Origin: an uncultured Kordiimonas sp.
GTDB taxonomy: Bacteria > Pseudomonadota > Alphaproteobacteria > Sphingomonadales > Kordiimonadaceae
NCBI GenBank assembly: GCA_947492375.1
Contig: CANLMI010000001.1
Span: 1,178,001-1,242,000 of the forward strand
Direction: 5' to 3'
Length of the DNA stretch: 64,000 bases
Below are positions 1-8,260 of this stretch, one piece after another. The notes beneath the pieces are model-generated. The model did no database searches. It was not told the origin of the DNA and saw only the letters and a program-made list of their open reading frames with translations. Numbering within the stretch: position 1 is the stretch's first letter; every line of letters begins with the position of its first letter. The position numbers and the translations under genes were made by a program.

Positions 1-690
1 ATGGCGGGTTTCTTCAAAGGTTCTTAATTTTGAACAGACCCTGAGGCCATCGGTGTTTCGCATGGTGAGAGAGACAATAATCAGATCAAAGTTTTTCTCT
101 CTGGCACGGTCTGCAACGTCATCTCCTCCGTTTAAAAATGTAAGCGCGCCAACGCCGCCGAGGGCACGGGCGATACGTTCCATCACCCGCTCTTGCTCAT
201 CCACAACAAGAATAGAGGCGTCTGACGGTAAGGATTGCTCAAACGGTGTATTATCTTCTGGATTGTCCCAGCCAAGGTTTGCGCCAGTAGCCTCGCGGTT
301 TCGAAGTTCATCCAGCATAACCTTCAAGCGAACCAACGATTTCACGCGGGCAAAAAGAGCCAAATCCTGAACAGGTTTCGTCAAAAAGTCATCAGCCCCT
401 GCCTCAAGGCCTGCGACACGGTCTGACGGCTGATCAAGAGCTGTTACCATAATAACAGGGATATGCGCTGTCATGCCGTCACTTTTGATTCTGCGACAAA
501 CTTCAAAGCCGTCCATGCCCGGCATCATAACGTCAAGTAAGACAATATCAGGATGCTCACGACTAATAACATCGAGCGCTTCCGGGCCACTATACGCGGT
601 TAGAACGTCAAAATATTCACTGTTTAATTTGGCTTCCAGTAATTTGACGTTAGGAGGAACGTCATCAACTACCAGCACTCTTGCTGTCAT
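1..690 (-). CDS. pleD: PleD response regulator, 3'-truncated by the window edge
   Basis: This gene is absent from the ORF track because it runs off the left edge. Translating the minus strand from the ATG at 688-690 gives an uninterrupted 230-residue frame. It begins with a receiver domain (VLVVDD, phospho-acceptor Asp53 in LLDVMMPGMDG, later PVIMVTALD and a KPV switch lysine), followed by a degenerate second receiver-like domain. That double-REC layout is the PleD arrangement; the C-terminal GGDEF domain would lie outside the window. PleD makes c-di-GMP at the developing cell pole after phosphorylation. It sits 6 bp after divK, so the two are one operon. Product assignment is strong from domain order plus context; cyclase activity cannot be judged here because the catalytic domain is missing. 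Confidence 0.93.
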   Translation of the reverse strand, partial: MTARVLVVDDVPPNVKLLEAKLNSEYFDVLTAYSGPEALDVISREHPDIVLLDVMMPGMDGFEVCRRIKSDGMTAHIPVIMVTALDQPSDRVAGLEAGADDFLTKPVQDLALFARVKSLVRLKVMLDELRNREATGANLGWDNPEDNTPFEQSLPSDASILVVDEQERVMERIARALGGVGALTFLNGGDDVADRAREKNFDLIIVSLTMRNTDGLRVCSKLRTFEETRH

Positions 691-696
691 GAGTGA

Positions 697-1062
697 TTAT
701 CCTGCAAACTTTTTAACTGTTTCAAGAAAGTGTCCAACCGAGATAGGCTTTGCAATATATGCTTCGCATCCACCTTCTCTAATTTTCTCTTCATCACCCT
801 TCATCGCGAAGGCTGTTACAGCAACCACCGGTATTTTACGAAGATCTTCGTCTTCCTTAAGCCATTTCGTAACTTCCAGTCCAGAAACCTCTGGTAACTG
901 AATATCCATAAGAATTAAATTGGGGCTGTGTTCACGCGCCAAATCAAGAGCAGACATACCATCGCGTGTCTGTATAGTCTGATAACTATGCGCTTCTAAC
1001 AAATCACAGAACAACTTCATGTTCAATTCGTTATCTTCAACAATAAGGATCTTCTTACTCAT
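697..1062 (-). CDS. divK: DivK single-domain response regulator
   Basis: A stand-alone receiver domain of 121 residues: [16 protein letters not shown] at the N-terminus, Asp53 in [20 protein letters not shown], and the AYIAKPIS switch lysine region. The similarity to Caulobacter DivK is close along the whole length. DivK is the diffusible phospho-signal that controls DivL/CckA and so CtrA activity during the cell cycle, and it also acts on PleD through the DivJ/PleC kinases. The ORF track starts 33 bp earlier, but the ATG at 1062 matches the family start and has a purine-rich AAGGGGG upstream on the minus strand. It leads a two-gene operon with pleD. Confidence 0.95.
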   Translation of the reverse strand: MSKKILIVEDNELNMKLFCDLLEAHSYQTIQTRDGMSALDLAREHSPNLILMDIQLPEVSGLEVTKWLKEDEDLRKIPVVAVTAFAMKGDEEKIREGGCEAYIAKPISVGHFLETVKKFAG

Positions 1063-1249
1063 CTGATCCGTCGGCCCCCTTAGCCAATATGACAACTAAA
1101 CAATTCTAGAAGTCGTTATATGATGTTTCCTATGTATTTAATCTACTAGTTTGTTTTATAAATGCCAATTATTAACATAAAGTAGCCAGAAATTACATTA
1201 TTACAATATTGTTTATATATAAGTTTACAACAGATTATATGGATTTTTT

Positions 1250-1525
1250 ATGCAGATAGACACTGCAAAACTAACAGCGATTGGTGCCATAACCTTTCTT
1301 TTTGGCAATGATGAGCTTCGAGATCGGTTTTTATCCCTTAGCGGTTTAAGCCCTGACGATATTAGAAATAATATAGAAAAAGTTGATTTTCTTGAGAGTG
1401 TTCTTGATTTTTTCATACAGTTCGAGCCAGATTTAATCGCGCTTGCTGAACATCAAAACATTCCACCAGAAGATATAATCCTTGCATGGAGAGCCCTCGG
1501 CGGCGGCAAAGGTCAGGAATGGTGA
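1250..1525 (+). CDS. DUF3572 family protein
   Basis: A 91-residue cytosolic protein with no signal peptide or membrane segment. It is acidic and mostly helical by composition, with the pattern ITFLFGNDELRDRFLSLSGL followed by a leucine-rich helix and a C-terminal IILAWRALGGG. I recognise this as the DUF3572 family, small proteins of unknown function largely confined to alphaproteobacteria and often found next to divK-pleD. It is divergent from divK, sharing about 190 bp of AT-rich intergenic DNA. No catalytic residues can be proposed. The start ATG follows a weak ribosome site, but no better in-frame start is present. Confidence 0.75.
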   Translation: MQIDTAKLTAIGAITFLFGNDELRDRFLSLSGLSPDDIRNNIEKVDFLESVLDFFIQFEPDLIALAEHQNIPPEDIILAWRALGGGKGQEW

Positions 1526-1585
1526 CCGCACAAATCAGCCCTCAATTTCTACCTTAAACACTTTTACATATTATAGATATAAAAC

Positions 1586-2254
1586 ATGACCAGACCGAAT
1601 AACTCAACACAATCATTAGCCCCTCATAAAACATACGAACTGATCATACCCGGTCAGCCTTTGTTAATTGTCGACGCTGATGAAGTACTATTACAGTTTG
1701 TAAAAGCACTGGAAAACTTTCTGCTGCAAAACGGCTATTATATCCAATTTGATAGCTTCCAATTGAGTGGAAATATTAGGGATAAAAAACAAAACAAGCC
1801 TATTAACCAAGCACAAACCAGCGAATTGATCGCAGATTTCTTTACTCATGATGTAGAAAAAGTAGAAGCTGTTTCAGGGGCACAAAAAGCACTTATGGAA
1901 CTCAGCAGCTTTTATCAAATAGTCATCTTATCCAATGTACCAAGCCATGTTGAAGAACGACGCAAAAACCATCTTAAATCGCTCGGAATGGATTATCCGC
2001 TCATTGCCAATAGCGGCGGTAAAGGCATGGCCGCAAAAGAGCTATCAGCCATTGCAAATGCACAAACAGTATTTATCGATGACCTTCCCCCGCAACATAG
2101 CTCAGTCGCAGAACATGCAAATCACATTCACCGCATTCACATGATTGCAGACAAACGGTTGGCAAAACTTATTGGCAAAGCCGAAGATGCACATGCCAGA
2201 ATTGACCAATGGAATACAACAAGCGCATACTTGATTAAACACCTGAAAACATAA
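1586..2254 (+). CDS. HAD superfamily hydrolase
   Basis: A 222-residue protein with the HAD motifs in order: motif I LLIVDADEVL (nucleophile and acid/base Asp in DxDEV), motif II VILSNVP, a motif III lysine region GGKGMAAKEL, and motif IV VFIDDLPP. Those residues place it in the phosphotransferase/phosphatase superfamily, but the substrate cannot be read from sequence. The glutamate after the second Asp replaces the usual Gly/Thr, which marks a divergent subfamily. It lies 36 bp upstream of dinB on the same strand, so co-transcription is likely. Confident about the fold, not about the substrate. Confidence 0.8.
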   Translation: MTRPNNSTQSLAPHKTYELIIPGQPLLIVDADEVLLQFVKALENFLLQNGYYIQFDSFQLSGNIRDKKQNKPINQAQTSELIADFFTHDVEKVEAVSGAQKALMELSSFYQIVILSNVPSHVEERRKNHLKSLGMDYPLIANSGGKGMAAKELSAIANAQTVFIDDLPPQHSSVAEHANHIHRIHMIADKRLAKLIGKAEDAHARIDQWNTTSAYLIKHLKT

Positions 2255-2289
2255 CCACACAGAACGGGGCGCCGGATATCCACATAACT

Positions 2290-3603
2290 ATGTCGCAGCA
2301 GAAAGATACCACCGACAACACAACCTGCACTCAAGAAAGGCTTTGCCGGGATTGCCTGACTTTTCTTGATCCCCACAATGACACCCAAAAGACGGCTGGC
2401 ATACCTGAATGTCTTCACCGCCGTATACTGCAACACCCTGAATTATCCCAGCTTTCAATTGCGCATGTGGACTGTGATGCATTTTATGCAACCGTTGAAA
2501 AACGAGATAATCCAGCACTCACTCACACCCCCCTCATTATAGGAGGGGGTGGTCAGCGCGGTGTTGTATCCACCGCCTGTTATGTTGCCCGCATGAACGG
2601 CGTACATTCAGCAATGCCCATGTATAAAGCACGAAAACTCTGCCCTGATGCTGTGATTATTCCCCCTGATATGAAGAAATACTCAAAAGTCAGTAAGGAA
2701 ATTCGTGCAATAATGCGGGCCCTCACCCCGCTTGTGGAACCGCTTTCAATCGACGAGGCTTTTATGGATTTTTCCGGCACCGAGCGACTTCACGGGCAAA
2801 ACGCCGCCTGGCTTTTGGCTAATATGGCAAAAGAAATCGAAGACAAAATCGGCATAACCGTCTCCATCGGGCTCGCGCCCAATAAGTTTTTAGCAAAAAT
2901 TGCCTCTGACATGGATAAGCCCAGAGGCTTCACCGTCGTGGGAAATAGCGAAAAAAAAGACTTTCTGGCAACACTTCCCATCACAAAAATCTATGGCATT
3001 GGCAAAAAAACCGCTGCCCGGATGCAAAAGGACGGATTATCGATGATATCACAAGTCCAACAGATGGAAGCAAGCACACTAGCCAAGCGATACGGTGAAA
3101 TCGGCCTGAGATTGCACCAACTGGCCCTTGGCGATGACCACAGACCCATTAAATCAGCTCGGAAAACCAAGAGCATTTCAAGCGAAACGACGTTTAATCA
3201 CGACCTTTATAAATTGGAAGACCTTGAAAAGTTATTATGGCAATTAGCCGAAAATGTATCGCGAGACCTTAAGGCTAAGGAAATGGCAGGGAAAACCATT
3301 ACACTTAAACTTAAAACAAATTCCCACAGGATTATCACCCGTTCGCGCACCATCGACCAACCAACTCAATTGGCAGAAACATTATTTGAGATCAGCCGCG
3401 ATATGCTGAAACACTTAATCAACGGAACGCCCTACCGTTTGATTGGTATAGGCATTAGTCAATTTGGATCACTGGCCGATGCTGACACACCAGACCTGAT
3501 AGAACCGAACAGGACAAAAAAAGCAGAGATCGAGCGTGCAATGGATCAATTACGCGGCAAGTTTGGTAATTCGAGCATTAAAAAAGGCCGGTCAATGAAA
3601 TGA
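2290..3603 (+). CDS. dinB: DNA polymerase IV (Y-family translesion polymerase)
   Basis: A 437-residue Y-family polymerase. The catalytic palm starts with HVDCDAFYATVE, the second acidic pair is SIDEAFMD, and helix-hairpin-helix and little-finger regions follow (KFLAKIASDMDKP, GIGKKTAARM, SSETTF). An N-terminal extension of about 55 residues carries a CRDC motif and HPEL, typical of the longer alphaproteobacterial DinB form. The enzyme extends primers past damaged bases and bulges with low fidelity. It follows a HAD gene closely. I see no obvious SOS box upstream, since the gene sits inside a transcription unit. The C-terminus lacks a clear classical beta-clamp pentapeptide. Confidence 0.95.
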   Translation: MSQQKDTTDNTTCTQERLCRDCLTFLDPHNDTQKTAGIPECLHRRILQHPELSQLSIAHVDCDAFYATVEKRDNPALTHTPLIIGGGGQRGVVSTACYVARMNGVHSAMPMYKARKLCPDAVIIPPDMKKYSKVSKEIRAIMRALTPLVEPLSIDEAFMDFSGTERLHGQNAAWLLANMAKEIEDKIGITVSIGLAPNKFLAKIASDMDKPRGFTVVGNSEKKDFLATLPITKIYGIGKKTAARMQKDGLSMISQVQQMEASTLAKRYGEIGLRLHQLALGDDHRPIKSARKTKSISSETTFNHDLYKLEDLEKLLWQLAENVSRDLKAKEMAGKTITLKLKTNSHRIITRSRTIDQPTQLAETLFEISRDMLKHLINGTPYRLIGIGISQFGSLADADTPDLIEPNRTKKAEIERAMDQLRGKFGNSSIKKGRSMK

Positions 3604-3739
3604 TATTTTATATATACTTCAATAGCTTATAGCGCCATATTGACTTTTATGTTTTCATACTTCCCAAACTACTGAAGCCATAATATGATCAGGTCCCTTT
3701 AGAGTAAAAAATACGCAGGTCAAATATGGGTGCAACCAA

Positions 3740-4057
3740 ATGAAAGACAAAAATGCTGTTAAGATTATGGCCGCCCTCGCCCAAACAACCAGAATGCGCG
3801 TATTCCGTCTACTTATGATGTCTGGCAAAAAAGGAATGGCGGCTGGAAAAATTGCTAAAACCCTTGATGTCCCACAAAGTACACTCTCATCACACCTGAA
3901 AATTCTAGAGTCCGCAGGAATATTATCATCTGAACGGCAAGAACGTAAAATCGTCTATCGCGCAGAGATTAAAAAAGTACGCGCATTTGTAAGTCATATT
4001 ATCAATGATTGTTGCGATGGCCACAAAGACATTTGCACACCCACTATATTTAAATAA
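3740..4057 (+). CDS. ArsR/SmtB family transcriptional regulator
   Basis: A 105-residue winged-helix repressor: KIMAALAQTTRMRVFRLLM, recognition helix in VPQSTLSSHLKILESAGIL, wing SSERQERKIVYRA. The C-terminal tail contains DCCDGHKDIC, a cysteine cluster like that of ArsR-type regulators from alphaproteobacteria that bind trivalent arsenic or related soft metals. Family knowledge says ligand binding releases the operator. No arsenic or metal-efflux gene lies beside it, so the target is either remote or the gene itself. The start ATG has a poor Shine-Dalgarno match; an upstream ATG at 3726 is out of frame. Confidence 0.87.
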   Translation: MKDKNAVKIMAALAQTTRMRVFRLLMMSGKKGMAAGKIAKTLDVPQSTLSSHLKILESAGILSSERQERKIVYRAEIKKVRAFVSHIINDCCDGHKDICTPTIFK

Positions 4058-4394
4058 CACTTCCATACCTATAGAAATATATATCTCATTCAAAACCATA
4101 TGAAATACCAATAAAATCAATATTTTACCGTGATTTTATATTATGATTTGGTATTTTCATTTAATTTTTACCGCACATTTTTCCAAACCTACTTAATCTT
4201 CTGCACTCAAATAATATTGTTGCATTTTGCAACATTCTGTATTTTTCTTGTAATATTAAGGAAAAATTATAGGTTTTCTGGGCTTATATATATTACACCC
4301 TGTAATATAATTGTAATTTTATAGTTTACAGCATGAAAATATTGAGGTACTTTTATTTCCATAGTTATAGAAATATAAATTCAAGGAGCGTGAT
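4058..4394. other. AT-rich intergenic region, no gene seen
   Basis: This 337-bp stretch is strongly AT-rich, with runs such as TAATATTAAGG and repeated TGTAATATAATTG. The ORF-track peptides here (for example 4130-4324) are low-complexity hydrophobic translations of AT-rich DNA with no ribosome site. It probably contains the promoter of the secreted protein at 4395, but I cannot point to a convincing -35/-10 pair. Confidence 0.5.
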
Positions 4395-4823
4395 ATGCTA
4401 AAAAAAATTATCCCAACCGCATGTGCCGCACTTATGGTATCCAGCGTATCATTACCAACCATTGCTGCTGATAACACCAGCTCAATCGGTATAAAGTTTT
4501 CCGGTTCAAAAACATGGGCAGCAGAATGCACAATGCAGCGTCCCAACGGTGACACAAATACTTTAGAACGTCAGGGGCGCGGCCATAGGTCGATCAAGTC
4601 AATGACAGGAAACAAAGTTCAAGGCGGCCTGTGTGAGGTTAACATCCCTGAAGGCGCAGACGTAAAAGTTACCTTTGTTAGCCGTCCATCCATGACTTGC
4701 CCATTCGGCAACGAAGCGAGAGCTTGCATCAAACAGCTTAGCTCCGGACAATCTGTTTTCACCTTCGGGGGCGGCTCTTTAGTTGAAGCCCACAACCAAC
4801 GCCAACTGGCAAGTGTGAAATAA
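4395..4823 (+). CDS. Small secreted protein of unknown function
   Basis: A 142-residue protein with a clear Sec signal peptide: a lysine-rich start, a hydrophobic core ending in LPTIAA, and probable cleavage before DNTSS. The mature part of about 116 residues is basic, has four cysteines (AECTM, GLCEV, MTCPFG, RACIK) that could form two disulfides, and is glycine/serine-rich. I do not recognise the family. A strong ribosome site (AAGGAG) precedes the ATG, and a hairpin follows the stop, so it looks like a monocistronic, well-translated periplasmic or extracellular protein. No neighbour gives a functional hint. Confidence 0.7.
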   Translation: MLKKIIPTACAALMVSSVSLPTIAADNTSSIGIKFSGSKTWAAECTMQRPNGDTNTLERQGRGHRSIKSMTGNKVQGGLCEVNIPEGADVKVTFVSRPSMTCPFGNEARACIKQLSSGQSVFTFGGGSLVEAHNQRQLASVK

Positions 4824-4841
4824 TCAACCACACTCTAAAAC

Positions 4842-4878
4842 AAATTAATATTGCCTGATGCTTAGCCAATATTAATTT
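4842..4878. terminator. Hairpin after the secreted-protein gene
   Basis: AAATTAATATTG (4842-4853) pairs perfectly with CAATATTAATTT (4867-4878) around a 13-nt loop, 19 bp after the stop codon. A second, GC-rich hairpin GGGGTG-TCAT-CACCCC follows near 4890. Neither has a strong T-tract, so the terminator role is an inference from position. Confidence 0.5.
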
Positions 4879-5057
4879 AGAAAAATACGGGGTGTCATCA
4901 CCCCCTCCTCTCGTAAAACAATTCATCATAACTCACATACTATACCGGGCATCTTTTACCTATAGATGTAATTATTATTCATTTTCAATAACTTAATCAG
5001 CACCCCTTTAGGCATGAACTTTGCTTATGTAAAGAAAACCATGTTTGGAGGAATTAT

Positions 5058-5765
5058 ATGAGTAATCAAGCGCATACTGGATTAAATAACAAAACTGAAA
5101 TTAATCCATATGTCAGCAAGCTTGCCAGTAAGCTCGTAAAAACAGCAGCAAGTGCAGAAATCAGATTTGACAGTACAGGTTGGCAATTAATCACCGAAGT
5201 CTTGAGTTATGCCGCTTCGGCTGAACAACGCATGGCTGAACAACAAGAACGTATCAGTCAACTAGAGCAGCTTTCTGTTACTGATGAACTAACCGGTATT
5301 CGAAATCGCCGTGGATTGAAAATGTCACTCGGAAGACTAATGGCAACCTCCGCCAGATATAACGAAGAAGCAGTTCTTGGTTTTATTGACCTGGATGGTT
5401 TCAAATCAATCAATGATACTTATGGGCATACCGCAGGTGACAAAGCCCTCAGGCAAGTCGCCAAGATACTTAAAACCTACACTCGCACCAGCGATATTGT
5501 CGCTCGAATATCAGGGGATGAATTTGCCGTAATTTTAACGCGCTGCGCGCCTGAACAAGGCGAGGAACGTATGCGTAACCTTCAGCGGATCATTAATGAA
5601 GCCGTTGTCACACATGGTAAACAAGCAATTGCACTGCGTTGCTCCATGGGAACTCAACCCTTCTCAGGCATCACTGACCCGGAAACAGTAATTGGCGCAG
5701 CAGACGACGCTATGTATCAAGACAAGGCAAACCGTCGCGCCCAACCAACACATCAGCCATCCTGA
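5058..5765 (+). CDS. GGDEF-domain diguanylate cyclase
   Basis: A 235-residue soluble protein. An N-terminal helical segment with a short coiled coil (AEQRMAEQQERISQLEQLS, about residues 55-73) leads into a GGDEF domain starting at VTDELTGIRNRR. The signature is SGDEF (residues 152-156), an active-site variant that normally retains activity, and an intact RxxD inhibitory site (RTSD, 143-146) stands five residues upstream. It should therefore make c-di-GMP from GTP and be product-inhibited. No sensory domain is recognisable, so dimerisation through the coiled coil may be the control point. A good GGAGG ribosome site precedes the ATG, and a terminator follows. Confidence 0.9.
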   Translation: MSNQAHTGLNNKTEINPYVSKLASKLVKTAASAEIRFDSTGWQLITEVLSYAASAEQRMAEQQERISQLEQLSVTDELTGIRNRRGLKMSLGRLMATSARYNEEAVLGFIDLDGFKSINDTYGHTAGDKALRQVAKILKTYTRTSDIVARISGDEFAVILTRCAPEQGEERMRNLQRIINEAVVTHGKQAIALRCSMGTQPFSGITDPETVIGAADDAMYQDKANRRAQPTHQPS

Positions 5766-5822
5766 ACCGCTTTTTCAAGCATTTCTTGATTACCCGCGGC
5801 AGGCAACAAACTACTTTAAAAG

Positions 5823-5876
5823 AATAGCATCATATCAGCACATACAACTCAAAATAGCGGCATGATGCTATTTTTA
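5823..5876 (+). terminator. Rho-independent terminator after the GGDEF gene
   Basis: AATAGCATCAT (5823-5833) pairs with ATGATGCTATT (5862-5872), followed by a T run. The stem is perfect over 11 bp with a long 28-nt loop. It lies 57 bp downstream of the diguanylate cyclase stop and is correctly oriented for it. Confidence 0.7.
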
Positions 5877-6175
5877 TAAATACGACTATGCGCCAAATAA
5901 TATCAAAAATCACCCTAAAAAAACACGTACACGCATATAACTAAAGTATTTATAAACATTACCAAAATAATAATTCTTAATTAATTTATTATTACTTTAT
6001 ATATATAATTTAACCTTAATATATACAATAATATGTTTAATAAACAACCATAATACTTCAACTATTTACAATAAAAATATACAATACTTACACTAACTCC
6101 ATCCCTAAGTAGTTTTATTCCACTAAAAAATGTCACTGTTCTGAGTTAATAACAATTATTATTAATGGTGATAAA
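5877..6175. other. Very AT-rich leader region upstream of the GH82-like gene
   Basis: Nearly 300 bp of extreme AT-richness with no credible ORF. It presumably holds the promoter of the beta-helix gene at 6176. The density of A/T runs makes any single -10 call unreliable. Such AT-rich flanks are common around acquired genes. Confidence 0.45.
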
Positions 6176-7549
6176 ATGAAAAAATCAACACTACTTAGCG
6201 TCTTAATAACATTTACTTCAACATCTCCACTTTTAGTTGCTGTCAACGCCACAAATTGTTATAATGGAGCACCAATACCAACGGGCTCTGTAATAACAAT
6301 TCCAGCGGGTGCCAGTACGGATGTATTGAATAACAAAATCAGACAAGCATCAAATCGAGCAAATGGCGGCACTGTTAGATTAGCTGGTAATCTATATACT
6401 TTCGGGCAAATTGATTTGCGAAAGAATGTTCGTTTGGAAATACCCAAAACAACAACAATCAAGGTTCAAGCCGGCTCTAAATTTTTATTCAACCTAGACC
6501 CGGTCGGCAGCTCTACCACCCCCAACTCACGATTGGAAAACGTAATCATAACAACAGTCGGCGGCACAGGAAAATTCAAAATAGATTACTCTGACGCCAG
6601 CTTTCGGGATAAAAACATAAGAGCTTTTCGAATTGGGCACACAAAAAACATTTCTATTTCTAATGTCAGTATTAAAGATAACTTTAGCAAAATTAGCGCC
6701 TTTACATTAACCCCCAGCCCTGACAGTCGGGGCCCTTTCATTAATACCTCAGGTACAATTACGGGTAATCCTACATATAACCGAGTACCTGAAAATATTC
6801 AGATTTCCAATTCATCAATCTCTAACGCTCAATATGGCTATGGCCTAGTACAAGCACAGGTTGGTAAAAATCTTTGCTTCCACCAATTAAGCGGTAAAGG
6901 CGGGGTCACATTACGAGTGGAAACGGGGCTCGACCCTTTAAACGAAGCAGGCCCTACAATTGGCACTTTAACACGAGCAAGAGCACACGACATCCAAGTC
7001 AATTCAGGCCATGCCGCTGTAATGCTTAATCCACATAGTAAAACAAATGGCTCCTTCAAAGCCTCAAAACTTCACTCAATAGATAGCTCATATACTTTAA
7101 AAATAGATCATGGCTTTCTTCAACCCGGCCTCCAACAACCACTTGCTGGCGCCTTAAGCCCGGCCATTCTAGGCACCTTTGCATCTGTTCAAGTAGAAGA
7201 CATAACCGCAGATCAAACTACAGGCAAAAACTCTGCACAGCTTAAATATAAAGACTTTGAACGCCTCCCCGGTGTACAAACGGAAAGTCAATTTATCGCT
7301 TTAAGTGATGATCCTATTCCTGCGCCTTTAAAAACACTTCCTGGCGGCACAACAACACCTCAGGTAGGAAAAGACGTAAGGCTTGGCTCGCCAATCACGC
7401 CGGTTATGATTGCATCCCACCCTCGTGGCTCAATGCCAATCGATCCTGCTAAAGGTCAATATATGGTAACTTTACTTCATGGCGGAAATGTCAGCAGTAC
7501 AGCAACCTATAGCTCTGGCAACCCGGATATTCTATATATTCATAATTAA
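6176..7549 (+). CDS. Secreted beta-helix protein related to GH82 iota-carrageenase
   Basis: A 457-residue protein with an N-terminal signal peptide (hydrophobic to about residue 25) and a body of repeated short beta strands (NISISNVSI, NIQISNSSI) typical of a right-handed parallel beta-helix. From memory of Alteromonas fortis iota-carrageenase, the stretch GYGLVQ (Gln226), GGVTLRVET (Glu249) and AAVMLNPH (His287) aligns with that enzyme's Q222, E245 and H281 positions. The residue matching its proposed base Asp247 appears to be Gly251 here. So the fold and proton donor look conserved but the second catalytic acid does not. It may act on a different sulfated galactan or be inactive. No sulfatase or other carbohydrate gene is adjacent. 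Confidence 0.6.
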   Translation: MKKSTLLSVLITFTSTSPLLVAVNATNCYNGAPIPTGSVITIPAGASTDVLNNKIRQASNRANGGTVRLAGNLYTFGQIDLRKNVRLEIPKTTTIKVQAGSKFLFNLDPVGSSTTPNSRLENVIITTVGGTGKFKIDYSDASFRDKNIRAFRIGHTKNISISNVSIKDNFSKISAFTLTPSPDSRGPFINTSGTITGNPTYNRVPENIQISNSSISNAQYGYGLVQAQVGKNLCFHQLSGKGGVTLRVETGLDPLNEAGPTIGTLTRARAHDIQVNSGHAAVMLNPHSKTNGSFKASKLHSIDSSYTLKIDHGFLQPGLQQPLAGALSPAILGTFASVQVEDITADQTTGKNSAQLKYKDFERLPGVQTESQFIALSDDPIPAPLKTLPGGTTTPQVGKDVRLGSPITPVMIASHPRGSMPIDPAKGQYMVTLLHGGNVSSTATYSSGNPDILYIHN

Positions 7550-7578
7550 AACAGACACGAATATATATCCTTGAATAA

Positions 7579-7624
7579 AAAATAACCTACCACAAGCATG
7601 TAATATTGCCGGGTAGGTTATTTT
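7579..7624 (+). terminator. Terminator after the GH82-like gene
   Basis: A perfect 13-bp inverted repeat, AAAATAACCTACC (7579-7591) with GGTAGGTTATTTT (7612-7624), lies 30 bp after the stop. The descending arm ends in TTTT, giving a usable T-tract; the ascending arm ends in A's, so it could also work in the other direction. Confidence 0.75.
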
Positions 7625-7781
7625 CATGGGATGGTAAATAAACAGTGCGGGCATCACCAGGCATCACTGATGTTAGCACCAGAGATACAAGAGATAGCAC
7701 AAATACAATATCCCCCATTTGCAACCGATACACTGTTTGCTATAACTCCGTAAAATAAATCCATATCTTACGGAGAACACT

Positions 7782-8246
7782 ATGAACGTAGCTGACCGTC
7801 TTCAATCTTTAGGTATCGAGTTACCAACACCAGTAGCACCCGTTGCCAACTATGTTCCTTTCGTTATTAGCGGTAGTATAATCAGCATTTCCGGGCAGAT
7901 CCCCATGGGGCCAAATGGCTTGGAATTTCAAGGAAAAGTTGGTGCAGAAGTTTCCATCGATGATGCCCTTAAGGCTGCCCGTCTGTGTGCTCTCAATCTT
8001 ATTGCACAGATGAGTGCTGCAACTAATGGCAATTTGGAGCGCGTATCGCGGGTCATCAAACTTGGTGGCTTTGTCAACTGCACCGACGGTTTCGGTGACC
8101 AGCCAAAAATCATTAATGCTGCGAGCGATTTAATGGTTGATGTCTTCGGTGAAAAAGGACGGCACAGTCGCTCGGCGGTTGGTACAAATGCCCTGCCCTT
8201 AAATGTACCAGTTGAAATAGATGCCCTTGTAGAAATTACTGTTTAG
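7782..8246 (+). CDS. RidA/YjgF family protein
   Basis: A 154-residue member of the RidA superfamily in its longer form (about 150 residues). Recognisable segments are VISGSIISISGQIP near the start, GDQPKIINAASDLM, and the C-terminal GRHSRSAVGTNALPLNVPVEIDALVEI, including the arginine that contacts carboxylates in deaminating RidA proteins. Classical RidA hydrolyses reactive enamine/imine intermediates; the longer subfamilies are less well defined, so the reaction is not certain. It starts a three-gene run with a glycerophosphodiesterase (14 bp gap) and a COG3146 protein. CGGAGAA precedes the ATG. Confidence 0.85.
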   Translation: MNVADRLQSLGIELPTPVAPVANYVPFVISGSIISISGQIPMGPNGLEFQGKVGAEVSIDDALKAARLCALNLIAQMSAATNGNLERVSRVIKLGGFVNCTDGFGDQPKIINAASDLMVDVFGEKGRHSRSAVGTNALPLNVPVEIDALVEITV

Positions 8247-8260
8247 AGTATTGTTCTATC

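Noticed and set aside
1063-1249. CtrA-binding TTAA-N7-TTAA site upstream of divK
   Set aside because: Several TTAA tetramers occur in the AT-rich gap but none pairs at the 7-bp spacing.
4130-4324. 64-residue ORF in AT-rich DNA
   Set aside because: Low-complexity hydrophobic translation with no ribosome site or family likeness.
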